A DNA stretch of 64,000 nt. Origin: Limnochordaceae bacterium (lineage in GTDB: Bacteria > Bacillota > Limnochordia > Limnochordales > Geochordaceae). Position 1 is the first letter of the stretch, and every line of letters begins with the position of its first letter. The translations under genes and the position numbers were made by a program. The stretch is from assembly GCA_014896295.1 (NCBI GenBank), contig JADBKR010000008.1:1-64000 (forward strand), given 5' to 3'. The notes under the pieces were generated by a model. That model searched no databases. It saw only the letters and a list, made by a program, of their open reading frames with translations, and had not been told where the DNA came from. Below, piece after piece: positions 51,682-61,044 of the stretch.

Positions 51682-54192
51682 TCAGCTCGCTTGCACGGCC
51701 TGCGCCGGGAAGGCGGGATCTCCTTCACCTTCACCGGGCTGGCCTGCGCGCAGCAGCAGTACCTGCACGCAAGCCCCGGCCGGAGACGAGAGCATGGCAA
51801 GTTGACCCGCTTGCTCGACGGCCACGCGGTGGACCTCTTCGGGAGTCCTTTCGGGCTCGACCAGGACCAGGGGCAGCCACGTGGCGCCTTGCGGGGCGAG
51901 ACGCACGGCCACCCGGGCCACCGCCAGCGCCGCCGCCAGGCGGCGGCACGAAGCAGTGTCGCGCCAGGCAGGAGGGAAACGCTCCGCGATGCGGCGGATC
52001 TCGTCCGCCGTCATCGACCGGACGCTCCGGCTCAGCCCGCCGGCTGCCCTCTGGAGCCAGTCGACCGCCAGGCGGTGAGCCTCGGTCTCCCGGCTCAACC
52101 CCGTCAGGCGGTCCCGCAAGAAGGCGGCCTCTTCCATGGCCCCGGCCACGCTCCAGACGGGTGACCCGGGCTCGCGCAGGGCGGCCGCCTGCTGGAGGGC
52201 CTGGCGGCGCAGCCGCCAGCGGCGGGCCGACCGCCGTGCCGCATCCCAAAAGCGCGGCCCGGCGGTCTCGAGCCAGCGGGCGAGGCTGGCCGGATCCTGG
52301 GCCTGCTGCACGGACAGGGGTACCGGGCTCAGAGGAGCCGCGGCGAGCACCCACTCCACGAGCTCGTCGGCGACCACGAGCCGGCGTCGCTGCTCCTCCA
52401 GCACGGGCTCGAGGCGTTGGAGCCGGTCGCGGCAGGCGCGCCAGCGGCGGTAAGCTCTGGGCACCTCCTCGTCGTCCATCGACTCCAGCACCGGCGCCAG
52501 CCGGCCGCGAAGCACCGCGAGCTCCTCGTCCACGGCCTGCAGTTCCTGCCGGAGAGCGTCCAGATGGCCGGCGGTGATCCCCTCCGACTCCAGCGCGGCG
52601 CGCTGGCCCTCCAGGCGCTCGAAGGTGGCCAGACCGGCGCGAGCCTCGCCGTAGAGCGTCGAAAGGGCTTGCTCGTCGAGGGTCGGGAGAAGCGCCCGGG
52701 CGGCATCCTCCAGTTCCTGGATTTCCTGCCGCAGGGATTGGGCATGTACCCGCTCCCGGCGAAGCCTGCGCTGCAAGGCCCGGCGCTTCGTCCAGGCCAC
52801 TCCCGCCAGAGCGAGAGGCGCGACCGGCGCGAGGAGCGCCGGCGGGCCCGTCCAACCCGCCGGCCCCAGCCCGGCCAGGGTCGCGGCCCCCGCCAGAGCG
52901 AGCCCGCCCGAAAAGGAGAGCAGCCCGGCCCAGGCTGTCGAGATCCACCGTATCCGGCGCACCAGGCGGGCGCACGACAGCTCCTGCTCGGCCAGCTCCC
53001 GCACGAGGCCCGAGCGGCGTCGTGCCCGTTGCAGGTGCTCGGCCAGCCGCCCTGCGACCTGCCCCAGATCCAGCAGGCGCCACGCGCGCTGCAGCTCCAG
53101 CACCCGCCGGTATCGCTCCTGTGCCTGCCGGAGCTGCTCGACGTACCGGGCCATCCGCAACGCAGCCGGTTGCCAGCGGGCCAGCACCGCCTCGCGGCGG
53201 CGCAACAGGCGCTCGCGAAGCTCGCCCCACTGCGCTGCCAGGTGCTGTTCCGAGGGGCCCAGGGCTTCGAAGGCGGCGAACCGGCCGGTCAGGGTCTCGG
53301 CCAGCCGGCGGACAGCCGCTTCGAGCGCGGCCAGTCGCCGATAGCGCTCCACGAGGCGCCGGCTTTCTTGCAGGAGGCGTTCCACCGCCGCTTCGGGATC
53401 GGCTTTCCAGGGAGTCCAGTCCACCTCGGGCAGAGGGGGCGTCGCTGCCTCGTCGGCCGCCAGCTGTTCCCGCAGGGCGGCCTCGACGGACTCTTGCTCC
53501 CGGACGAGCCGCAGCCGCTCTTCGATCGCGGCAAGCCGCCGCGACAGCTGGTACTGCCGGGTATCCAGCTCTTTCAACCGATCCGAGAGGCGCGCGGCCG
53601 CCTCCAGAAGCCCGTGCCGCCCGGCCCACTGCTGGAGAGCGCGCAGGACGGAGGCCGGGGGGCGAACGTCGCCGCCTTCCCAGGAGGAAAGGGCGGCCAT
53701 CAAGCGCCACCACGCTTCGGGCACGCGTACCCCGAGATAGCGCTCCGCGAGCTGCGCCGGCCGCGGGCTCCCTGCCCGCCCGCCTGTGCCCTCGTGACCG
53801 GCAAACACCCACTCCCAGCCGTCATCGCCTTTGCGGGGGCGCGCCCGGGGCGGCCACGGCGGGAAATCGAGCCATTGCACCGGAGGATCGGGGATCTGGG
53901 GCCGCCGCCGGAGGGCCACCGTGCCGCGGGAGAGCTCCCGGTACACCTGGTAGCACCACGAGCCGCTCTCGACCAGCAACAGCGCGGCCGGAGCCGGCCC
54001 CCCGCTCGGGGGCCGTCGTGCACCGGGAACGGGCACCGGGCCGGCCAGGGCCGACGCCACCCCTTCGGCGATGGCGTGGGCCGTCCGGGCCGACGCGCAG
54101 GCCACCACGTTGAGGCCCGCTTCGAGAGCCAGGCGTACGTCGTCCAGCGGACCGAAGCCGCGCAGCCGGAGCGCGCGCACGCAGAGGGTCAT
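51682..54192 (-). CDS. YhaN/SbcC-like coiled-coil protein with degenerate ATPase motifs
   Basis: An 836-residue protein with the layout of YhaN: an N-terminal ATPase half (ALRLRGFGPLDDVRLALEAG), long coiled coils (about 200-400 and 500-650), two central membrane spans (STAWAGLLSFSGGLALAGAA and PALLAPVAPLALAGVAW) and a C-terminal ATPase half. The Walker A loop reads LNVVACASARTAHAIAEG instead of GxxxxGKS/T; the signature LSGG is absent (DTASCRRLAAALAVA) and Walker B reads LPLVLVEPERT rather than LLxDDP. So it probably does not hydrolyse ATP. It overlaps the YhaO-like gene by four bases. Confidence 0.8.
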   Translation of the reverse strand: MTLCVRALRLRGFGPLDDVRLALEAGLNVVACASARTAHAIAEGVASALAGPVPVPGARRPPSGGPAPAALLLVESGSWCYQVYRELSRGTVALRRRPQIPDPPVQWLDFPPWPPRARPRKGDDGWEWVFAGHEGTGGRAGSPRPAQLAERYLGVRVPEAWWRLMAALSSWEGGDVRPPASVLRALQQWAGRHGLLEAAARLSDRLKELDTRQYQLSRRLAAIEERLRLVREQESVEAALREQLAADEAATPPLPEVDWTPWKADPEAAVERLLQESRRLVERYRRLAALEAAVRRLAETLTGRFAAFEALGPSEQHLAAQWGELRERLLRRREAVLARWQPAALRMARYVEQLRQAQERYRRVLELQRAWRLLDLGQVAGRLAEHLQRARRRSGLVRELAEQELSCARLVRRIRWISTAWAGLLSFSGGLALAGAATLAGLGPAGWTGPPALLAPVAPLALAGVAWTKRRALQRRLRRERVHAQSLRQEIQELEDAARALLPTLDEQALSTLYGEARAGLATFERLEGQRAALESEGITAGHLDALRQELQAVDEELAVLRGRLAPVLESMDDEEVPRAYRRWRACRDRLQRLEPVLEEQRRRLVVADELVEWVLAAAPLSPVPLSVQQAQDPASLARWLETAGPRFWDAARRSARRWRLRRQALQQAAALREPGSPVWSVAGAMEEAAFLRDRLTGLSRETEAHRLAVDWLQRAAGGLSRSVRSMTADEIRRIAERFPPAWRDTASCRRLAAALAVARVAVRLAPQGATWLPLVLVEPERTPEEVHRVAVEQAGQLAMLSSPAGACVQVLLLRAGQPGEGEGDPAFPAQAVQAS

Positions 54193-55367
54193 GGGAGTGC
54201 GTCTTCCAGTGCGCCTGCGGCCAGGCGCCAGGCGTCCTGTAGGACGGGGAGGCGATCGGCCGACCCCTTCTCTCGCCACGTCTCCAGGGCGGACGCCGCC
54301 AGCCGTCCCAAGGCGTCCTCCCGGGCGGCGAGCGACGCGAGCCGGCGCTCGTCGACCGGGCAGGTACGATCCTCGATCTCGAGGTAAAAGCAGGCGGGAG
54401 CCAGGAGGGCCTTCAGCTCGCCGGCGTCCAGCGCGGCGCCACCCTCTCCGTCCCCCGTCAGCACGAGGCGCAACACCGGGCGCACGGCTCCGAGCCGGGC
54501 CTGCAGGTGGCTTGCGATGGTTCGTGCAGACGAAAGACCCGGCGCCCCTGCCCGGATCGAGACGGAGAGGAGCGGGCGAACGGGGACCGCTTCGCGGCGA
54601 AGCCGCGGGGGCTCGCCCTCCTGGAGGTCGACGACGACGTAGTGCCCGGTGCCGGGATCGTCGAACGACCGGCCGTCGACCGGGCCCGGGTAGACGGCGA
54701 GCGTGCGCCCGAGGGAGATGGCGAGGTACCGGTGTACGCAGCCCAGGGCGACGTAATCGTAGCCTGCGCCGGCCAGCGCGGCCCCGTCGATCCACAGAGC
54801 GCGGTCTGAGGCCGGCCCTGCCTCGGGCATGCCCGCCGAAAGGCCGGTGAGCCGTGCGTGGAAGAGCCCCACGTGGATCCCTCCTCTGGCCGAGCGGGGC
54901 GGAAGTTGGGTAATCGGCCGGGATGCGGGCCGCCAGCCTCCCGTGAACGCGGCGCCGTACAGGTACACCTTCTCGCCGCCGACCAGCAGCGGGCCGAAGG
55001 CCGAAGGGTCCGGCTCACGGATCAGGAGCCCGGGCCACTCGCAGCCGTAGCGTCGATACACGCTCGAAGGGTCGGTCCACTCGTCGTGGCCCCCGGAAAC
55101 GGTCACCACCGCGAGCCCGGCGTCGACGAGGCGACGCAAAGCCGCCATCGTGCGCCACGCCAGGGCCGGCTCGGGATCGGGGCGGTCGAACAGGTCTCCC
55201 GCCACCACTACGAGGTCCGGACGGCGGGGCTGCTGCAAGGCCCAGTCGACCGTGTGCTCGAGCCTCCGGTCGCGCTCCTCCCGCCAGGCCCCCGCCAGGG
55301 AAGCCGGCAGGAAAGGCGCCGCGTAGCCGAGATGGAGGTCCGCCAGATGCAGCATCCGCACGGGCAT
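54189..55367 (-). CDS. YhaO/SbcD-like phosphoesterase with altered metal motifs
   Basis: A 392-residue protein of the Mre11/SbcD/YhaO type. Motif I (RMLHLADLHLGY) and motif II (VVVAGDLFDRPD) are normal. Motif III reads VSGGHDEWTD instead of GNHD, replacing the metal-binding Asn; motif IV (VGLFHARLTG) is present; motif V reads ALGCVHRYL instead of GHxH, replacing one metal His with Cys. These changes suggest weak or no nuclease activity. VYPGPVDGRSFDD is the family's domain-end signature. ATG 55367 has GGAG six bases upstream. Confidence 0.85.
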   Translation of the reverse strand: MPVRMLHLADLHLGYAAPFLPASLAGAWREERDRRLEHTVDWALQQPRRPDLVVVAGDLFDRPDPEPALAWRTMAALRRLVDAGLAVVTVSGGHDEWTDPSSVYRRYGCEWPGLLIREPDPSAFGPLLVGGEKVYLYGAAFTGGWRPASRPITQLPPRSARGGIHVGLFHARLTGLSAGMPEAGPASDRALWIDGAALAGAGYDYVALGCVHRYLAISLGRTLAVYPGPVDGRSFDDPGTGHYVVVDLQEGEPPRLRREAVPVRPLLSVSIRAGAPGLSSARTIASHLQARLGAVRPVLRLVLTGDGEGGAALDAGELKALLAPACFYLEIEDRTCPVDERRLASLAAREDALGRLAASALETWREKGSADRLPVLQDAWRLAAGALEDALP

Positions 55368-55541
55368 GGCGCTCCACGCCCTTCTCCGGGCGCTTTGCCG
55401 GGCAGCAGCGTAATTGCGCGCGACGGCGGAGATTCCTCCCGGACGCTGTATAATGCGGCAGCAAACCCCACGGCGGGTAGACCATTCGGGGGCTCGGGAC
55501 CCATGCCGGGCGCCGGCGGACGGCGGCAAGGCTCGAACGAG

Positions 55542-56192
55542 ATGGCCGCGAGATTGCTCGTGCTCGCGCTCACGGGCACGATATGGCTGCTTGCCGGTCC
55601 CGGTGCCCGAGCGGCCGCGGCCTCAGCAGACGGGAATGCCCTGGCTGGGCGGCCGGCCGATCCGCCACCCTCCCTGGAAGCCATCATGGACCAGGTGCGC
55701 CGGACCACCCGCCTCATCGACGCACCTACCCGCGTCCGCCAGCTGTACCGGGCCCAAGCCTTCGGCCGGACATGGGATTTCGAGGCCCTCGTCACCAAGG
55801 AATCCGACCGCGTGGTCGTGCAGAGCGAGGATGCTCCCTGGTTCCTGCCGCGCCGCCTCCAGCTGGACGTCGTCCAGGTCGTGGACCTCCTCGACGGGTA
55901 TCACTTGCGGCTGGTCCCCGAGCAACCGGTATCCGGCAGCACGGACCGGTGGGTCATCGAGGGGGTGCCCGCGGCAGGCCGCTCCGGGGCACGGTACGTG
56001 CGCTTCTGGGTGGAACGGGCGACCGGCCTGGTCACCCACCTGGAACTCGCCTACTGGTGGGGTCGAGTCCTCATCGACCAGGGGTACCAGCGAGTCGGAG
56101 CGTACACGGTGCTCGATTGGCAGAACGTACGGATCGAGCCGCTGCATGTGCAGGTGCACGTGCGCTACCGGGAGTACCGGTTCGGCTCCTGA
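55542..56192 (+). CDS. Secreted protein with a LolA/RseB-like fold
   Basis: A 216-residue protein beginning with a signal peptide (LLVLALTGTIWLLAGPGARA). The mature part has the run of an incomplete beta-barrel: TRVRQLYRAQAFGRTWDFEA, RRLQLDVVQVVDLLDGYHLR, DRWVIEGVPAAG and VERATGLVTHLELAYWWGRV. This resembles the LolA/LppX/RseB superfamily, which binds lipid-like ligands outside the membrane; the assignment is tentative. TATAAT at 55449-55454 may be part of its promoter. Divergent from the YhaO-like gene. Confidence 0.65.
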   Translation: MAARLLVLALTGTIWLLAGPGARAAAASADGNALAGRPADPPPSLEAIMDQVRRTTRLIDAPTRVRQLYRAQAFGRTWDFEALVTKESDRVVVQSEDAPWFLPRRLQLDVVQVVDLLDGYHLRLVPEQPVSGSTDRWVIEGVPAAGRSGARYVRFWVERATGLVTHLELAYWWGRVLIDQGYQRVGAYTVLDWQNVRIEPLHVQVHVRYREYRFGS

Positions 56193-56291
56193 GACAGGCG
56201 ATGGCGACGCTCTCCTGCAGGGCGCGGTGGCAACCTCGTTGAAACCCCTTTCGTGGGTACGGGCCGGCAGGCCGGAAAGGGGTCTATCGGG

Positions 56292-57275
56292 ATGAGCAGG
56301 CGGATCGGTGTCGTCGTCGGCGGAGGCGAGTCGAGCGGAGTGCACCCGTTCCTGTGGGGGCTCGCTCTCCACCTGCGTGGCTTGGGGGACCAACTCTGGG
56401 GAGTCGACGGGGGCTGGGAGGGCCTGGCGGAGGGCGCGCTGCGTCCCCTGTCCGAGGAAGAGATGGCTCCCCGCCTTTTCCAGGGAGGCTCCATGCTCCG
56501 TTCCGGCCGCGCCGCGCCGGTCCCGGAGGCGGTGCTCGACCAGGGTCTGCGTCGCCTCGACGAAGCGCGCATCGACGCGCTCGTGGTCGCGGGAGACCAT
56601 GCCAGCATGGCGGCGGCCTCCAGGATGGCCCGCATGGGGATCCGCGTCGTCGGCGTACCCCAGACCATCGCCAACGATGTGCCGGGCTCCGAGTCCTCGA
56701 TCGGCTACCCCAGCGCCGTCCAGCGTGGCGTGGAGGTCGCCGGGCCCCTGGCGCTCGAGGCGTGGAGCGAGGGCCGCACCGTCGTCATCGGCACGCCGGC
56801 GGTGTCGACCGGATGGCTACCCTTGGCCATCGCGCTGGACACCTTTGCCGATGCCGTCGTCATCCCCGAGGCGCCCGTCGACCTCGACGTCCTGGCCGCC
56901 GCCATGAAAAGGCGCGCCCCGTCCAGGGGGCGGGGCGTGACGGTGGTGGCGGCGGAAGGAGCGGTGCCCGGTGGGGTGCGGAGGCTGGCCCAGGGTCTCG
57001 AGGAGCGCCTCGGGCGGAAAACCGCCGTCCACGTCCTGGACGATGACCTGATGCAAGCGGCCCCCTCGGAACGCGAGTTGATGCACGCGCATCTCATGGC
57101 CAGGCGTACCGCCGAGGTCATCGGGGCCGGACGGTGCGGTGTCGTGGTGGGCTTGCTGGGGGGCCGGCTCGTGGAGGTTCCCCTGGAGCGGGCAGCCCGG
57201 GCGCCGCGGGCCGTCACGCCGGAGTGGCTCCAATTCGCCACGGAGAGCGGGCTCGTCCTTCCGCAGGCAGCCTGA
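56292..57275 (+). CDS. Phosphofructokinase homologue lacking the catalytic Asp
   Basis: A 327-residue protein of the ATP/PPi-dependent phosphofructokinase family. The N-terminal GGGESSGVHPFLWG replaces GGDAPGMN; AGDHASMAAA corresponds to GGDGSxxGA and keeps its Asp; VPQTIANDVPGSESSIGYPS replaces VPxTIDNDL, so the catalytic base Asp is Ala. TI and the second Asp are kept. Later AAEGAVPGGV and GGRLVEVPLE match the substrate end. With these changes normal phosphofructokinase activity is doubtful; a regulatory or changed-substrate role is possible. ATG 56292 chosen. Confidence 0.72.
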   Translation: MSRRIGVVVGGGESSGVHPFLWGLALHLRGLGDQLWGVDGGWEGLAEGALRPLSEEEMAPRLFQGGSMLRSGRAAPVPEAVLDQGLRRLDEARIDALVVAGDHASMAAASRMARMGIRVVGVPQTIANDVPGSESSIGYPSAVQRGVEVAGPLALEAWSEGRTVVIGTPAVSTGWLPLAIALDTFADAVVIPEAPVDLDVLAAAMKRRAPSRGRGVTVVAAEGAVPGGVRRLAQGLEERLGRKTAVHVLDDDLMQAAPSERELMHAHLMARRTAEVIGAGRCGVVVGLLGGRLVEVPLERAARAPRAVTPEWLQFATESGLVLPQAA

Positions 57276-57335
57276 GCGCGCCCCGCAGGAATGGCCGGTC
57301 ACCGTGCGAAGTAGCTCCGGCGGGGAGATGCCGTC

Positions 57336-58193
57336 GTGCCGTCGCAGCCATCTGTGCCGGGGCCCGTGGAGGCCATCATCTTCGACATCGGAGACACGCT
57401 GTTGGGGTTTCCCGTGGCGTCCTGGGACGAGGTCGACCGTGCGAGCATCGACGCCCTGCGATCGGCCATGGAGCAGAGCCCCCAGCGCGCCGGGGCGATC
57501 GGAGCCGCGCGGGATGGCGTACCCCCGGGTGAAACGCTGCTCGCCCTCTATCGCGAAGTCGTGGAGGCGCTCAACCGGACAGCCCTGCCGGAGCTCAAGG
57601 AGGTGCCGGCTCGCCGCGTTCTGGAGCAGATGCTGCGCCGCCTCGGGATCACGGCGGGCGACGCCGAGCTCGATCGCCTGGAGCGGGCATGGGCCGCTCC
57701 ACGGCTGGCCATCCGGCGGCTTTACCCGGAGGTGCCCCGGGTGCTCGCGGGGCTGCGCCGGCACGGGGTCCGCCTCGGCGTCATCTCCAACATCTGGCTG
57801 AGCGGCGGCATCGTCCGCGAGCACCTGGACTCCTTGGGGCTGATGGAACCTTTCGAGACGGTGGTGCTCTCTTCGGAGGTCGGCTACGTCAAGCCCCATC
57901 CCGTGCTTTTCTCCATGGCGCTGGAGCAGATGGGCGTGAAGCCGGCTGCCAGCTGGTACGTGGGGGATAACCCCCACGCAGACGTGGCCGGGGCCAAAGC
58001 GGCCGGTATGCGCGCGGCCCTGGTAGAGCGACCGCCGCAACTCCGTTTCCACCCGTCGCCCCCGCCCGACGACCGTCCCTACACCGGGCCTCCGCCGGAC
58101 CTGGTTCTTTCGGATCTCACCGGGCTGCTCTCGCTCGTCGAGGGAAGCCGGCCCCTTTCCGAGCGGGCGCCGGGCGTACCGCACGCCGGCTGA
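57336..58193 (+). CDS. HAD-family hydrolase
   Basis: A HAD phosphatase of 285 residues: AIIFDIGDTLLGF (motif I with both Asp), LGVISNIWLSGG (II), GYVKPHPVLF (III) and WYVGDNPHADVAGAKA (IV), with a helical cap. All catalytic residues are present, unlike the HAD protein at 9799. Small phosphorylated metabolite substrate likely. GTG 57336 has GGGGAG nine bases upstream. Confidence 0.88.
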   Translation: MPSQPSVPGPVEAIIFDIGDTLLGFPVASWDEVDRASIDALRSAMEQSPQRAGAIGAARDGVPPGETLLALYREVVEALNRTALPELKEVPARRVLEQMLRRLGITAGDAELDRLERAWAAPRLAIRRLYPEVPRVLAGLRRHGVRLGVISNIWLSGGIVREHLDSLGLMEPFETVVLSSEVGYVKPHPVLFSMALEQMGVKPAASWYVGDNPHADVAGAKAAGMRAALVERPPQLRFHPSPPPDDRPYTGPPPDLVLSDLTGLLSLVEGSRPLSERAPGVPHAG

Positions 58194-58204
58194 CGCCGCG
58201 GTCC

Positions 58205-58246
58205 GTTGACCCCCGGAGGCCGCGGGTTGACCCCCGGAGGCCGCGG
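58205..58246 (+). repeat. Two tandem 21-bp repeats
   Basis: Two identical, adjacent 21-bp units (58205-58225 and 58226-58246), each opening with GTTGACCCCCGG and ending with GCCGCGG. Each contains a TTGACC -35-like element; the second makes a promoter with TTAAAT at 58251. Confidence 0.8.
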
Positions 58247-58256
58247 CCGGTTAAAT
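58227..58256 (+). promoter_or_regulatory. Probable promoter of the sensor kinase
   Basis: TTGACC (58227-58232) in the second repeat, an 18-bp spacer and TTAAAT (58251-58256) lie 70 bases before the kinase start. The upstream repeat may be a second -35 or a regulator site. Confidence 0.5.
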
Positions 58257-58327
58257 GAAGATGGGGCCGCGGGCTTCGCGAGTAACGCGGCCCGGTCCTC
58301 CAGCAGACCGCGGGGAGCATCGGTCGG

Positions 58328-60282
58328 TTGGCAAGAGCGGGGGCGACGCTCACCGCAAGCGAAGTGGCGTCCAGGCAGGGCCAGCGGACGCATCGAGCGG
58401 AACCGGTGGTGGACCGGCTCCAGCGACAGCTTCGCGACTTCTTCTGGGCGCTTCCCCTGGTCGTGACGGGCCTGGCGGCGCTGCACCAGGCGTGGCTGTA
58501 CGCGGTGCTGCGGAGCCTCGCACCCCGCTGGCATCCCTGGGCCCAGCTCGCCATCTATGGTCTCACCGGAGTGGTGGTCGCCTGGGTCGGGATGCGTTGG
58601 CTGGTCGACGCCGTGGAGCGGCGCGACCGGGCAGAGGCTGAACTGCGCCGGGCGTACGCCGATCTGCAGGTGACACACCGGCAGCTGCTGGCCTTGCACG
58701 AGCTCGGCAAGCGCACCGCGTCGGCGGTCGACGTCCAGGAAGTCCTGACCCTGGCGGCGCGCGTGCCGGTAGAAACCCTGGATGCCAGGGGAACGGCCGT
58801 CGTCTACTTCGACCCGGCCCAGTCCCGAGCCAATCTGGAAGTCACATGGAACTTGAGCGACGCCGCTTCGGCCCGCCTGCGCCGGGTCGTCGACGCCGGG
58901 CTCGCGTCGGAGGCCTGCCGGCAGTGCCAGGCGCTCACCGCCAACATCAACGACCGCTGCCCGTTGCTCGAGCCCTTGCGTCCCATCGCGGCCGAGGAAG
59001 ACATCGGAGGGTCATCTGCCTGCCCCTGAGCGTCGGCCAGGATCGGGTCGGAGTGCTGGCGACTTATCTCCGGGCAGGGGAGGCGCCGGACGTCGACAGG
59101 GTCCGGATGCTCAACATCCTGGCCACCGAACTGGCTCCGGCGCTGGAGGGGGCGCGCCTGCGGTCGCGCCTGGTCGCCTCGGTCAACTCGGCGCGCCAGA
59201 CCGCCGATACGCCCCAGGACCTCTACGGCGTGTTGGATCGGGCCCTGAGCATCATGATGGAGGGGTGGAACGCGGACGCCGGCGCCATCCTCTTGAGCGC
59301 CGGAGAGCCGCCGGCGTGGGATGCTCGCACCCAGCGCAACTTCGGGGACCTGGGGGGTGAGCGCTTCGCCCTGGCTTTGCGCCTGGCCGGCCTCGCCCGG
59401 GAGCGCCGGGCTCCCGTGGTCATCCCCCGCATGCGGGCACCGCATGGACTGCGCTCCATCGCCGCCATTCCCCTGGAGGCCGAGGGCCAGGTGCTCGGAG
59501 TCGCCGTGATGGCCTCCGAGGTGGATGGGCAGTTCGCGCTCCACCAGACCGACGTGCTGGAGGCGCTGGGCGCCAACCTGGCGCTCGTCATCCGCAACGC
59601 GCAGCTCTACCACCGGTTGAGGGAGATGGCGGTGCTCGAGGAGCGGTATCGGATTTCCCGGGAAATCCACGACGGGCTCGCCCAGACGTTGGGCTACCTC
59701 GGGCTCCAGGTGGACCGGGTCCGCAGCTTGCTGCAGCGGGGCCAGTACCACGACGCCGCCCAGGAGGTGGGCGCACTCCACGAGGTGATCCGCGAGGCGT
59801 ACCTGGACGTGAGGGAGACGATCGATCACCTCCGGGTCAGCGCCGAGGGCGAAGGAGGCATCGTGGGAGCTCTGGAGCGCCTGGCCCGGGACTTCACCCA
59901 ACGCTCCGGCATCACGGTGCGGACCCGGCTGGAGGCCCGAGACGCCTCCCTTGCTCCCGAGGTCGAGCTGCACCTGCTGCGGATCGCCCAGGAGGCCCTC
60001 ACCAACGTCCGTAAGCACTCAGGGGCACGGCACGTCGAGATGGGCCTCACCCGCGACGAGCGCTTCGTCGAGCTCAGCATCGCCGACGCAGGCCGCGGCT
60101 TCGACCCGGCGGCCCTGCCTCCTTCTCACCATCACGGCCTTGCTTCCATGCGAGAGCGCGCGGCCATCTGCGGGGGGCAGCTCAGCATCGTGACCGGACC
60201 CGGCAAGGGGACGCGCGTCGTCGTCCGCATGCCGACGATGGGAGGCCACAGCGATGGCAGTACGCGTGCTCGTCGCGGATGA
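58328..60282 (+). CDS. NarL-type sensor histidine kinase with GAF domains (one frameshift)
   Basis: A sensor kinase of about 650 codons. Two membrane spans (FFWALPLVVTGLAALHQAWL and WAQLAIYGLTGVVVAWVGM) are followed by a coiled linker, a GAF-like domain with a CQ.C...C cysteine group near residue 200 (EACRQCQALTANINDRC), a second GAF domain (GVLDRALSIMMEGWNADAGA) and HisKA_3 (RYRISREIHDGLAQTLGYLG, phosphorylated His). The ATPase has EALTNVRKHSGA and DAGRGFDP. A frameshift near 59010 at GGG splits the frames. The cysteines could hold metal or a redox centre. Overlaps the regulator gene by 29 bases. Confidence 0.87.
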
Positions 60283-60922
60283 CCATGCCCTTTTCCGCGA
60301 GGGCCTGCGCCGCATCCTGGCGAGCTACCCCGATATCGAGGTCGTAGCCACCGCCGCCAACGGCCGCGAGGCGGTGGAGATGGCAGGCCGCTTGCGCCCG
60401 GACGTCGTGTTGATGGACGTCCGCATGCCAGAGATGGGCGGGGTCCAGGCCACCGCCTCGATCCGGACGGCGCTGCCGGACAGCCAGGTGATCGTCCTCA
60501 CCGTCTCCGACCAGGATGAGGACCTGTTCGGCGCCATCCGTGCGGGGGCTCGAGGGTATCTGCTGAAGAACGTGGGGGAAGAGGAACTGGTCGAGGCGAT
60601 CCGCCGCGTGAGCCAGGGAGAGGCGATGCTCTCCCCCTCCCTGGCGGTCCGCCTCCTGGACGAGATGGCAGGGCGCAGGGAATCCGGCCCTGAAGACGCG
60701 CAAGGGCTCACGCAGCGGGAGTCCGAGATCCTCTCCCTGGCCAGTCAAGGGCTCACCAACCGGGAGATCGCCGATCGCCTCCACCTTTCCATCCACACCG
60801 TGAAGACCCACGTCCGTCACATTCTGGACAAGCTCCACGTGCGCAACCGCGCCCAGGCCGCCGCCCTCGCATCCGGCGGAGCCCCGCCTTCGCGTCCCGA
60901 CAGGCGTAATCCCTCCGGGTGA
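60254..60922 (+). CDS. NarL/FixJ-family response regulator
   Basis: The partner regulator, 222 residues. The receiver domain has VLVADDHALFREGLRRILAS, VVLMDVRMPEMGG (phosphorylated Asp near residue 55) and YLLKNVGEEELVEAI; the DNA-binding domain has LTQRESEILSLASQGLTNRE and LHLSIHTVKTHVRHILDKLH. It starts inside the kinase gene, so the two are translated together. The oxidase operon begins only 120 bases downstream and is a plausible target. Confidence 0.95.
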   Translation: MAVRVLVADDHALFREGLRRILASYPDIEVVATAANGREAVEMAGRLRPDVVLMDVRMPEMGGVQATASIRTALPDSQVIVLTVSDQDEDLFGAIRAGARGYLLKNVGEEELVEAIRRVSQGEAMLSPSLAVRLLDEMAGRRESGPEDAQGLTQRESEILSLASQGLTNREIADRLHLSIHTVKTHVRHILDKLHVRNRAQAAALASGGAPPSRPDRRNPSG

Positions 60923-61044
60923 TGCCGGCCCGCTCGCCCGCTCTCTTGACGCTCGCCCCTCCGTATGAGCCTGGCGGATGGCCAAATGGCCCGAACGCGT
61001 GATGGCGCCTCGGGTCGATGCGCTGCTTTAATCGGTAGTAGGCA

